From Thalassobacillus sp043497085 (GTDB lineage: Bacteria; Bacillota; Bacilli; Bacillales; Halobacillaceae): 64,000 nucleotides of DNA. A program made the position numbers and the translations under genes. The notes under the pieces were generated by a model that was not told the origin of the DNA, ran no database searches, and worked only from the letters and a program-made list of their open reading frames with translations. The DNA lies in the NCBI GenBank assembly GCA_043497085.1, contig JBIEKI010000005.1; one strand, given 5' to 3'. Numbering within the stretch: position 1 is the first letter of the stretch; every line of letters begins with the position of its first letter. Shown piece by piece: positions 1 through 8,158 of the stretch.

Positions 1-13
1 CTATATTAACATT

Positions 14-1756
14 TTAACGCATTATTGCAGGAAAGAGTACCTCTTTCTTCTTGATATCCAATATTCCTACCGGGGTAATGCGTATATAAGGCAAATGTAC
101 AGAAGATAAGAAAAGCAATGTGTATACAGGGTCCTCATGACGATAACCGAAGTTTTCCATGTGCTTCCGCAGCTCTTTTTCCTTAGCCATTACCTGCTCC
201 ATTTTTTCATCGGACATGACACCGCCCAGCTTAAGCGGCATTTCAAAGATGATTTCTCCTTCATGGGCGAGGACAATGCCGCCTCCAATTTCCTTCATCC
301 TGTCAAAGGCCACTCTCATATCATGCTTGCTTTTTCCAATCATGACAATATCGCCAGTATTGGAATAAGAACTTATCAAGGCACCCAGTTTATTAGTAAA
401 TCCTTTTAAAATCGTATTTACCCGCCATTCCCCGTCACGGTCGAGAAGCATCAGGAATGATTCATCATTTTCTTCCGATAGTTTCTCTGCTGAAGCGTCA
501 ATACTTACCGCGTAGGGCTGCAGAATGACAGCACTAGTCATTTTAATTCCTAATGGCATAGAAAATTGCAAGTCTTCCTCCTGTAAATCCCAGTCCAATT
601 GGAGTGGAGTTACACCGAAGGCAGGAAAATCAATCTTCTTATCTGTTGTGATTGCTTCACCATCACGCTTCACCCATTCTCCCTTTGCCAGAACCGAGTG
701 TGGATGCGGGTCATCCGGAGCACGGAGAAAATTTAAATGAGCAGTTCTCCCCGGAGCGATACTCCCGACGCGATGTTCAACACCGAAATGCCGTGCCGCA
801 TGATAGGATGCCATTAAATAGGCATCTACTACTGGGACCCCTGCTTCGATGGCTAATTCAACACAGGTATCCATGATTCCCTGTTCATAGAAGCTTGGGG
901 TAGATCCATCAGTTGTCATCATAAAATGATCGAACTGCGTGTGACCGCGATCGACCAGCTCTTTTAACATGTCGTACAGGTCAGGGCGAATCGAAGAATT
1001 ACGAAGCCCGACATTGTAACCAAGTGCTAACCGCTTCAATACTTCATCCGCGGTGATCGCTTCATGGTCCGAGTCCACACCGAGCAGGCGCATTTTCGTC
1101 AACGTCTTTTCCGAAGCTCCCGGCAAATGACCTTCCACCGGCTTACGAAGCCTCGTGGTTTCTTGCATCCAGTATAATGTCTGATCATCACCCTTCATCA
1201 CTTCCGGCCAGGAGGTCAACTCACCTCCCTGGATGACGGCATCATGATTCAGCCAGGGCAATACTTTTTCTGAGAATTCTTCCTGATCTGTTTCCTGGAG
1301 GACTGATTGTGAATCGTAGCGCCCCCACCAGAACATGGAGCAAGGAAGTTCTACAAATTCTTCTAATAAAGAAAACGCTTTCTTTTCATCTAATAAAAAA
1401 AGCCACATTAAGTTGTCATTTATTAGGGTCGTGGTCCCTGTCTTAGCTGCATAAAGCCCCAGGCTTTGGGGATTATATAACTGAAATGGATGAGAGTGGG
1501 GCTCAATATAGCCAGGTACAATATATTGACCTTCCGCATCAATGATATCAGTTCCCTGGGTGTTGCCAGGCATTTCCTTGCCCACATAAACGATCCTGTC
1601 TTGATCAATCCATATGTTGCCTTCCATCCATTGTTTCATATATACATTTAAATACGTCGCATGTTTGATTACTTTGGTAGGCGCTTGTTTTCCATCGATG
1701 ATGGAAGCATGCTCCCTTAGCTGCCGATTGCGCCAACGGAATCGATTTTCGTTCAT
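14..1756 (-). CDS. yerA: Adenine deaminase family protein (YerA-like)
   Basis: This 580-residue amidohydrolase belongs to the adenine deaminase family, whose members convert adenine to hypoxanthine plus ammonia in the cytoplasm. The metal-binding HSH pair is at residues 87-89 in EPHSHP. A second histidine lies in VEGHLPGAS (H210), and the DHEA motif is near 230. The C-terminal part carries the family's MSD motif (GGVMSDEKM). It lies next to purD, as YerA does in B. subtilis. Membership is clear from the motifs. Deaminase activity is inferred, because Bacillus also has a second family member, AdeC, and YerA's in vivo role is less certain. Confidence 0.85.
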   Translation of the reverse strand: MNENRFRWRNRQLREHASIIDGKQAPTKVIKHATYLNVYMKQWMEGNIWIDQDRIVYVGKEMPGNTQGTDIIDAEGQYIVPGYIEPHSHPFQLYNPQSLGLYAAKTGTTTLINDNLMWLFLLDEKKAFSLLEEFVELPCSMFWWGRYDSQSVLQETDQEEFSEKVLPWLNHDAVIQGGELTSWPEVMKGDDQTLYWMQETTRLRKPVEGHLPGASEKTLTKMRLLGVDSDHEAITADEVLKRLALGYNVGLRNSSIRPDLYDMLKELVDRGHTQFDHFMMTTDGSTPSFYEQGIMDTCVELAIEAGVPVVDAYLMASYHAARHFGVEHRVGSIAPGRTAHLNFLRAPDDPHPHSVLAKGEWVKRDGEAITTDKKIDFPAFGVTPLQLDWDLQEEDLQFSMPLGIKMTSAVILQPYAVSIDASAEKLSEENDESFLMLLDRDGEWRVNTILKGFTNKLGALISSYSNTGDIVMIGKSKHDMRVAFDRMKEIGGGIVLAHEGEIIFEMPLKLGGVMSDEKMEQVMAKEKELRKHMENFGYRHEDPVYTLLFLSSVHLPYIRITPVGILDIKKKEVLFPAIMR

Positions 1757-1869
1757 TACTCTTCCCCCAATTTGGAGTTTCTTTCTATCTTAACACAGGA
1801 AGCGTTTTCACGCAGTAACGTTTTGAAGTATTATTTGACGAAAATATGACAGGGAAAGGGGTGTTTTTT

Positions 1870-2130
1870 ATGTTTAAACGAATCAAGCCGAATATTGGTA
1901 TCTTGAATGCTATGGTGCGTATTACAGCAGGGTTCACTTTGATGAGTTATTGCACGATCCGGGCATTGAAGCGTCCTTATTCTGAGACCAATGTACTGTG
2001 GATTATGATTGGCGCTATGAAGGTTGCGGAAGGTATCGTGCGGTACTGCCCGGTGACAGCGCTTGTCCAAACAGGGATGAAAGCCAATGATGGCAAGAAA
2101 GAACAGGAACAGACCTTCAATCCATCTTAA
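1870..2130 (+). CDS. DUF2892 (YgaP-type) small membrane protein
   Basis: This protein of about 86 residues starts MFKRIKPNIG and continues as a DUF2892 domain: N-terminal RIKPNIG, two hydrophobic stretches, and the ending EGIVRYCPVTAL. The cysteine in RYCP is typical of the family. I chose the ATG at 1870 because AAAGGGGTG sits just upstream; an in-frame ATG 24 bases earlier has no comparable ribosome binding site. The gene is divergent from yerA and stops before a hairpin at 2137-2175. Members are often fused to or near rhodanese domains, but none is present here, so no substrate can be inferred. Confidence 0.8.
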   Translation: MFKRIKPNIGILNAMVRITAGFTLMSYCTIRALKRPYSETNVLWIMIGAMKVAEGIVRYCPVTALVQTGMKANDGKKEQEQTFNPS

Positions 2131-2136
2131 CAACAT

Positions 2137-2175
2137 AGAAAAAGGGTTACTCTCATCAGGAGTAACCCTTTCCTA
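2137..2175. terminator. Bidirectional terminator after purD operon
   Basis: An 11-bp stem (AAAGGGTTACT paired with AGTAACCCTTT) has a 9-base loop. The minus-strand copy ends in a run of five Ts, so it most likely ends the pur operon transcript about 90 bases past the purD stop. It can also serve the plus-strand DUF2892 gene. Confidence 0.75.
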
Positions 2176-2193
2176 TAAAAAGGAGTGAATATT

Positions 2194-2298
2194 ATGGACA
2201 TCATGGAATATTTTACGGACACTTCATTTGTGCTGGCTGTCATTATCGGGAGTATTATTGCGCTTTTATATGCTTTTATGAAAAAACGACGGTCTTAG
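2194..2298 (+). CDS. 34-residue single-TM small protein
   Basis: This short open frame has a strong ribosome binding site (AAAAAGGAGTG, 6-7 bases before the ATG). It encodes an acidic N-terminus (MDIMEYFTD), a hydrophobic segment rich in V, I, A and L at about residues 12-29, and a basic tail KKRRS. That is the layout of a small single-pass membrane protein with the tail in the cytoplasm. Its last 33 bases overlap the 3' end of purD tail-to-tail, so translation here is antisense to the purD C-terminal codons. I do not recognise a family. Support comes from the ribosome binding site and the composition. Confidence 0.5.
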   Translation: MDIMEYFTDTSFVLAVIIGSIIALLYAFMKKRRS

Positions 2299-3549
2299 TG
2301 CACGCTTGGCTATGTCAGTACGATAAAAAAAGTGTCCCGAATCATCGAACGCCTGCAGTTTTTGATAAACATTCTGCATCGCATTTTCGAGCTCCATCGC
2401 ATAAGAATATGCCAGCAGGACGCGTCCTCCATCCGATACAAAGCGGTCTCCCTGCCGCTTCGTCCCGGCATGGACGAGGGTCACTTCAGGTTCTTCTATA
2501 GGTAAATCCGGGAGTGGCTTCCCTTTTTCATAAGCTTCGGGATAACCTTCAGAGGCAACGACTACTCCACCGCAATAACCATGTTTCCATTGAAGTTGTG
2601 GATCATTCCCCTTCAATACGTCAACCATCACTTGAACTAAGTCATTTTTCAATAAAGGCAGCACAACCTGTATTTCCGGATCGCCAAACCTGGCATTGAA
2701 TTCAATGACCTTAGGCCCTTCCTCTGTCTGAATCAGTCCAGCATACAGGATGCCGGTAAATGGCCTTCCTTCGTCAGCTAATGCTTTTGCTGCCGGCTTC
2801 AGAATATGGTTGATTGCAGTATCTATATCTTCCTCAGATAAAAAGGGGACTGGAGCATATGCCCCCATACCTCCTGTATTCGGTCCCTTATCGCCGTCAA
2901 AAGCGCGTTTATGATCTTGTGAAGGGAGCATTGCATATACCTGTTCTCCGTTTACGAACGCCATCAGTGAAAACTCTTCCCCTTGTAAAAATTCTTCGAT
3001 GACAATTTCCTTGCTCGCTTCCCCATACTGTTCTTCAATCAGCATTCTATCCACCGCTTGTTTCGCTTCTTCATCGGTTTCTGCAACGACTACACCTTTT
3101 CCTGCTGCTAAACCATCCGCTTTGATAACAATTGGCGCTCCCTTGGCATCAATATATGCTTTCGCTTCGTCCGGATTCGTGAACACACGGTACCCTGCTG
3201 TCGGAATATCGTATTTTTCCATCAATGCCTTAGCGAAGTGCTTACTGCCTTCAATTTCCGCTGCCCGCTTCTCTGGCCCAAAGACGGTGAGTCCGGCTTT
3301 TTGGAATTCGTCAACGACCCCGGCCATCAAAGGGTTTTCCGGTCCTACAATAGTAAGATCTACCTCGTGTTCCCGAGCGAAAGCAATCAATCCCTCACTG
3401 TCTGTTTCATTGATAGCCACCCGTTCTGCCAGGGCTTCCATTCCGCCATTTCCAGGGGCTGCGAAAATCTGATTGACCTGAGGACTTTGATAAACCTTTT
3501 GGATGATGCTATGCTCACGCCCGCCACGGCCGATAACTAATACGTTCAT
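2266..3549 (-). CDS. purD: Phosphoribosylamine-glycine ligase
   Basis: This is GAR synthetase, which joins phosphoribosylamine and glycine using ATP (step 2 of de novo purine synthesis). It has 427 residues, close to the usual 420-425. The N-terminal motif GRGGREH is at 7-13, and an ATP-grasp core follows (KADGLAAGKGVVVA, later EFNARFGDPE). It is the last gene of the pur operon, 21 bases after purH. The C-terminal tail after DIAKRA (LRPSFFHKSI) runs past where I recall many homologues ending and is the part that overlaps the antisense small gene at 2194-2298. Confidence 0.97.
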   Translation of the reverse strand: MNVLVIGRGGREHSIIQKVYQSPQVNQIFAAPGNGGMEALAERVAINETDSEGLIAFAREHEVDLTIVGPENPLMAGVVDEFQKAGLTVFGPEKRAAEIEGSKHFAKALMEKYDIPTAGYRVFTNPDEAKAYIDAKGAPIVIKADGLAAGKGVVVAETDEEAKQAVDRMLIEEQYGEASKEIVIEEFLQGEEFSLMAFVNGEQVYAMLPSQDHKRAFDGDKGPNTGGMGAYAPVPFLSEEDIDTAINHILKPAAKALADEGRPFTGILYAGLIQTEEGPKVIEFNARFGDPEIQVVLPLLKNDLVQVMVDVLKGNDPQLQWKHGYCGGVVVASEGYPEAYEKGKPLPDLPIEEPEVTLVHAGTKRQGDRFVSDGGRVLLAYSYAMELENAMQNVYQKLQAFDDSGHFFYRTDIAKRALRPSFFHKSI

Positions 3550-3570
3550 AACGTTCCACTCCCGTCTGGA

Positions 3571-5109
3571 TTAATGTTTGAAATGCCGCATTCCCGTAAA
3601 TACCATTGCTATTCCATGCTTGTTGCAGGCATCAATGGAATCCTGGTCGCGCTTCGAACCGCCCGGCTGGATGATTGCTTTGATTCCTGCTTCAGCTGCC
3701 GCTTCTACCGTATCAGGCATCGGGAAGAACGCATCAGATGCCATCACAGCTCCCTTCGCTTTATCGGCCGCCTGCTCTAAGGCTATTTTTGCTGCGCCGA
3801 CACGATTCATCTGCCCGGCACCAATGCCTAACGTCTGGTCTGCCTTGGCAACTACAATTGCATTTGATTTGACATGCTTAACCACTTGCCAGCTTAGTTT
3901 CAAGTCTTCCATTTCCTGTTCCGTAGGTTCGCGATCTGTTGCCACCTGTAAGTCAACGGAATCTAAGTTTCCTTCATCCGTATCCTGGACTAGCAGCCCA
4001 CCACTGACCGAAGTAAGCTTATGTGCCTTTTTGCTGTTTTTCGTCCATTCAACTTCCAATAAGCGCAAGTTTTTCTTTGTGGTTAGTAAATCTAATGCCT
4101 CCTGGCTGAATTTCGGTGCAATGATAATTTCCAGGAAGATCTCTTTCATCTTTTCTGCAGTGAGCAAATCGACTTCCTGATTAACAGCGACGATGCCGCC
4201 AAATATGGAAATCGGGTCCCCTTCATAAGCTTTTTGATAAGCCTCAAAAAGATTAGCACCGGTACCGACCCCACAAGGGTTCATATGCTTGACTGCAACT
4301 GCTGCCGGTTTCTTGAATTCCTGAACGATTTCAAGCGCAGCATTGGCATCCTGGATGTTATTATAGGAAAGTTCTTTTCCATTCAACTGCTTAGCATTGG
4401 AAAGTGTGGCACCTTCCGCATTTGCCTGCTTATAAAATGCCGCTGTCTGATGAGGGTTTTCACCGTAACGAAGAGACTGGACTTTTTCAAAAGTCGCCGT
4501 GTATGTTTCCGGATAGTCATCTTCTGTCCTTTCTGTAAAGTATGCCGCAATCGCAGCATCATAGTTGGCAGTATGGCGGTAGACTTTGCCTGCGAGGCGC
4601 TTGCGCATATCGACACTAAGTCCGTCTTTTTGCAACCCATCCGCTACTGACTCATAATCCGCTGGATCAACGACCACAACCACATCGTGGAAGTTTTTAG
4701 CCGCAGCACGAAGCATAGTAGGACCGCCGATATCAATATTTTCAATGGCATCAGCTTCTGTGACATCAGGCTTGGCAATCGTTTGTTGGAAAGGGTATAA
4801 GTTGACGACTACCACATCAATCGTGTCGAGTTCCAATTTACGCAGCTGATCCATATGGACTTCGTTGTCCCGTTTCGCCAGCAACGCACTATGGACAGCT
4901 GGATGAAGGGTTTTGACGCGCCCATCCATGATTTCCGGGAAGTTGGTTACATCACTGACCGATAGTACCGGCAACCCTGCTTCCTCGATCACTTTTTTCG
5001 TCCCGCCAGTGGATACCAGCTCGTATCCGTTATCCACTAATTGTTTCGCAAAACCAGGTAATCCGGTTTTATCAGAAACACTTAACAATGCGCGTTTTTT
5101 TTCACTCAA
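3571..5109 (-). CDS. purH: Bifunctional AICAR formyltransferase / IMP cyclohydrolase
   Basis: This enzyme performs the last two steps of IMP synthesis: formylation of AICAR with 10-formyl-THF, then ring closure. At 512 residues it is full length. The N-terminal MGS-like cyclohydrolase domain (KRALLSVSDKTGL) spans about 1-150, and the formyltransferase domain follows with KHMNPCGVG and, near the end, SDAFFPMPDTVE. Its start overlaps the purN stop by 4 bases (ATGA arrangement), so the two are translationally coupled. Confidence 0.97.
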   Translation of the reverse strand: MSEKKRALLSVSDKTGLPGFAKQLVDNGYELVSTGGTKKVIEEAGLPVLSVSDVTNFPEIMDGRVKTLHPAVHSALLAKRDNEVHMDQLRKLELDTIDVVVVNLYPFQQTIAKPDVTEADAIENIDIGGPTMLRAAAKNFHDVVVVVDPADYESVADGLQKDGLSVDMRKRLAGKVYRHTANYDAAIAAYFTERTEDDYPETYTATFEKVQSLRYGENPHQTAAFYKQANAEGATLSNAKQLNGKELSYNNIQDANAALEIVQEFKKPAAVAVKHMNPCGVGTGANLFEAYQKAYEGDPISIFGGIVAVNQEVDLLTAEKMKEIFLEIIIAPKFSQEALDLLTTKKNLRLLEVEWTKNSKKAHKLTSVSGGLLVQDTDEGNLDSVDLQVATDREPTEQEMEDLKLSWQVVKHVKSNAIVVAKADQTLGIGAGQMNRVGAAKIALEQAADKAKGAVMASDAFFPMPDTVEAAAEAGIKAIIQPGGSKRDQDSIDACNKHGIAMVFTGMRHFKH

Positions 5110-5684
5110 TGTATTTCCTCCTCGACTAATAATGTTTGGATGACTTTAGGATAGAGGGAATGTTCAACTGCCTGGATTTTTTTCTGCAGGCTTTCTCTTG
5201 TATCTTCGGCTGTAATCCGGACTGCTTCCTGTTCTATAATCGGACCGGTATCCATCCCGTTGTCAATATAATGGATGGTCACCCCTGTCACCTTCACTTG
5301 CTTTTCAAAAGCCTGGCCGATGGCATCTTTACCTGGAAAAGCAGGCAAAAGTGATGGATGGATATTGATGATCCGGTTTTGATATGGAGCTAATAAAACA
5401 GGCCCGATCAACCGCATATAACCAGCAAGAAATATCCACTCAATTCCCCGTTTCCTACATTCTAATAGAATTTGCTGCTCATACGCATCCTTTCCATCAA
5501 ATTCCTTGGGTGAGAATACGAACGTGTCGATGTTTTTCTTCTCTGCTTTCTCAATCACCCGCGCATTACTGCGGTCACAGACAAGTAAACGGACATCACA
5601 GGCAATTTCCCCCTGCTCGGCAGCCCGGACAATGGAATCAAAATTACTTCCTGTACCTGAGGCGAAAATAGCGGCCTTGATCAT
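5106..5684 (-). CDS. purN: Phosphoribosylglycinamide formyltransferase
   Basis: This GAR transformylase transfers a formyl group from 10-formyl-THF to GAR (step 3). With the chosen start it has 192 residues. Visible signatures are GTGSNF near the N-terminus, the catalytic NIHPSLLPAFPG stretch (Asn and His around 107-109) and a conserved Asp in NGMDTGPII. I took the ATG at 5684 because it overlaps the purM stop as ATGA. A GTG two codons upstream is an alternative. It lies between purM and purH in the standard Bacillus order. Confidence 0.95.
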   Translation of the reverse strand: MIKAAIFASGTGSNFDSIVRAAEQGEIACDVRLLVCDRSNARVIEKAEKKNIDTFVFSPKEFDGKDAYEQQILLECRKRGIEWIFLAGYMRLIGPVLLAPYQNRIINIHPSLLPAFPGKDAIGQAFEKQVKVTGVTIHYIDNGMDTGPIIEQEAVRITAEDTRESLQKKIQAVEHSLYPKVIQTLLVEEEIH

Positions 5685-6703
5685 GCCCACTGAATCCCTT
5701 CCTGGGCTGTTACCATTCCGATGTGATAGGCGGTTTCTCCGCTTTCTTCCAATCGTTCCATCACTTCTTCCCGGACTGCTTCTGAGACGATGACGATCAT
5801 TCCGATGCCCATATTGAACACCCCATACATTTCATCATCAGACAGATTTCCCTTCTGCTGCAGGAAAGGGAATACTTCAGGCTGCTTCCATGCGGCACGA
5901 TCGATTTCCACACCAAAACCATCCGGCAGTGCACGAGGAATATTCTCATAGAAACCACCGCCGGTAATATGAGCGATACCTTTGATTTCTGCATGCTGTT
6001 TCATTGTCTTCACTTGCCTTGCATAAAGTCTTGTCGGTGTCAGAAGCATTTCTCCTAAAGATCCCGGTAATTCCGGAAAAGCTTCTTGAAGATCCAGGTT
6101 ATGCTCGGCAATAATTTTCCTTACTAACGAAAAACCGTTGGAATGAACGCCTGATGAAGGTAAACCAATGATTGCATCGCCTGCTCTGACATCTTCGCCG
6201 GTAATCAATTCACTCTTCTCTGCGATACCAACGACAAACCCGGCCAGGTCATACTCCTGTGGGTCATACATTCCTGGCATTTCCGCCGTTTCCCCGCCAA
6301 TCAAAGCACATCCGGATTGTTCACAGCCATCCGCGATACCTTTGACAATCTGTTCGATTTGATCGGGATTATTTTTTCCACAAGCGATATAATCCAAGAA
6401 AAATAACGGATCAGCCCCTTGAGCGACGATATCATTGACACACATCGCTACCGCGTCCTGACCGATGGTATCGTGTTTACCCATATCGAATGCCAGCTTC
6501 AGCTTCGTCCCGACCCCATCCGTCCCGGTGACCAGTACCGGATGCTCATAGTCGAATTTACTGATATCAAATATACCTGCAAAGGCGCCCAGACTTCCGA
6601 CCACTTCCGGACGCAGTGTCCGCGTCACGTGTTTTTTCATCTGTTCCACAGCTTGATAACCTGCTTCCACATCGACGCCTGCTTGTTTATAACGATCGCT
6701 CAT
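5681..6703 (-). CDS. purM: Phosphoribosylformylglycinamidine cyclo-ligase
   Basis: AIR synthetase closes the imidazole ring of FGAM using ATP (step 5). The protein starts MSDRYKQAGVDVEAG, has about 340 residues, and shows the PurM signatures VGTDGVGTKLKLA, GGETAEMPGMY and HITGGGFYENIPR. I preferred the ATG at 6703, preceded by AGAGGGG at good spacing, over an in-frame ATG 18 bases upstream with a weak site. It follows purF by about 40 bases. Confidence 0.95.
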   Translation of the reverse strand: MSDRYKQAGVDVEAGYQAVEQMKKHVTRTLRPEVVGSLGAFAGIFDISKFDYEHPVLVTGTDGVGTKLKLAFDMGKHDTIGQDAVAMCVNDIVAQGADPLFFLDYIACGKNNPDQIEQIVKGIADGCEQSGCALIGGETAEMPGMYDPQEYDLAGFVVGIAEKSELITGEDVRAGDAIIGLPSSGVHSNGFSLVRKIIAEHNLDLQEAFPELPGSLGEMLLTPTRLYARQVKTMKQHAEIKGIAHITGGGFYENIPRALPDGFGVEIDRAAWKQPEVFPFLQQKGNLSDDEMYGVFNMGIGMIVIVSEAVREEVMERLEESGETAYHIGMVTAQEGIQWA

Positions 6704-6745
6704 ATTAACCCCTCTTTTCATTTTGTTTCTTCTTAACAGCAGTTT

Positions 6746-8158
6746 CTAAGCTTTCACATAAGGAGGCACGGTGTTCGGGTAGATTTCTGTTGGGTAATTG
6801 CCTGTAAAGCAGGCCGCACAAGCACCGTGCTCCATGGATTGGCTACCTTCATAAATGGCATCTTCCAACCCTTCGACTGATAAAAATGCCAAACTATCCG
6901 CACCGATGATTTCCTGCATTTCTTCCAGGCTATGATTGGCGGCTATCAACTCTCCCGATGTCGAGGTATCAATCCCGTAATAACAAGGGTTTTTGATCGG
7001 TGGCGAAGCAATGCGGACATGAACCTCAGTCGCCCCCGCTTCCTTCAGCATCTTAACGATCCGTCTGCTGGTAGTTCCGCGAACGATCGAATCATCAACC
7101 ATGACGACGCGTTTGCCATTGACGATACCTCGGACCGGGGATAGTTTCATTTTCACCCCTTGTTCCCGAAGCTCCTGCGATGGCTGGATGAAAGTTCGGC
7201 CTACATATCGGTTTTTTATCATCCCAAGTTCATACGGGATGCCAGCCTCCTCGGCATAGCCGATGGCTGCAGAAATACTGGAATCAGGAACGCCTGTCAC
7301 TACATCTGCCTCAATCGGCGCTTCTTTAGCCAGCGCCTTTCCCATCCGTTTGCGGGAAGCGTGGACATTGATGCCGTCCAAATCACTATCCGGACGAGAA
7401 AAATAGACATGTTCCATCGAGCAGAGTGTCCGTTGAATAGGAGCAGAAAAACGCTTCGACTCTATTCCGTTTTCATCGATGATCAATAATTCTCCCGGCT
7501 GCACGTCACGCTCATATTGAGCTCCTACGACATCAAAGGCACAGGTTTCTGAAGCCACCACATAACCGGTGCCGAGGCGTCCGATCGACAAGGGACGCAG
7601 CCCGCGTGGATCCTGAGCTACAAACAGCTGTTTTTCTGTCATGACTGAAAATGCGTAAGCTCCTTTGATCATCGTCAGCGCCTGGACTAAGGCTTCTTCC
7701 ATGTCCAAGTGGCCGCTTCGTTTAATCAAGTGGGCAATTACTTCCGTATCGGAGGTCGTTTGTAAAATGCTTCCTTGTGCTTCCAGCTGATATTTGAGCG
7801 CCTGGGCATTGACGAGGTTGCCATTGTGCGCGAGTGCCATGCTGCTTTTTTGTGATCGGAATAACAACGGCTGGACGTTTTCATAGCCGCCACCGCCCTG
7901 AGTTGCATACCGAACATGACCGAGCGCTGCATGTCCTTCCATATCTCCAAGCAAGTCCTGTCGGAAAACGTCATTTACAAGGCCTAACCCTTTGGCCAGC
8001 TTCAATTCTTCTCCGTTGCTGACAACAATTCCGGCTCCTTCCTGCCCGCGATGCTGTAAGGCGTGAAGACCATAGTACGTAATCTGTGCCGCTTCTTCAT
8101 GTCCCCACACTCCAAAGATGCCGCATTCTTCATTTAGGCCTTTGATTTCACCAAGCAT
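6746..8158 (-). CDS. purF: Amidophosphoribosyltransferase (glutamine PRPP amidotransferase)
   Basis: PurF commits PRPP to purine synthesis by replacing pyrophosphate with ammonia from glutamine. The N-terminus MLGEIKGLNEEC matches the Bacillus form, which is made with an 11-residue propeptide cleaved to expose the catalytic Cys (here Cys12). The PRPP loop VVMVDDSIVRGTTS is present. Cysteines in TLCSMEH, KNPCYYG and CAACF correspond to the four ligands of the oxygen-sensitive 4Fe-4S cluster known from the B. subtilis enzyme. It has 470 residues and overlaps the purL 3' end by 25 bases. Confidence 0.97.
   Translation of the reverse strand: MLGEIKGLNEECGIFGVWGHEEAAQITYYGLHALQHRGQEGAGIVVSNGEELKLAKGLGLVNDVFRQDLLGDMEGHAALGHVRYATQGGGGYENVQPLLFRSQKSSMALAHNGNLVNAQALKYQLEAQGSILQTTSDTEVIAHLIKRSGHLDMEEALVQALTMIKGAYAFSVMTEKQLFVAQDPRGLRPLSIGRLGTGYVVASETCAFDVVGAQYERDVQPGELLIIDENGIESKRFSAPIQRTLCSMEHVYFSRPDSDLDGINVHASRKRMGKALAKEAPIEADVVTGVPDSSISAAIGYAEEAGIPYELGMIKNRYVGRTFIQPSQELREQGVKMKLSPVRGIVNGKRVVMVDDSIVRGTTSRRIVKMLKEAGATEVHVRIASPPIKNPCYYGIDTSTSGELIAANHSLEEMQEIIGADSLAFLSVEGLEDAIYEGSQSMEHGACAACFTGNYPTEIYPNTVPPYVKA

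Noticed and set aside
1831..2136. 101-codon minus-strand frame opposite the DUF2892 gene
   Set aside because: It is the reverse complement of a recognised domain with a good start; its histidine/arginine-rich translation has no family features.
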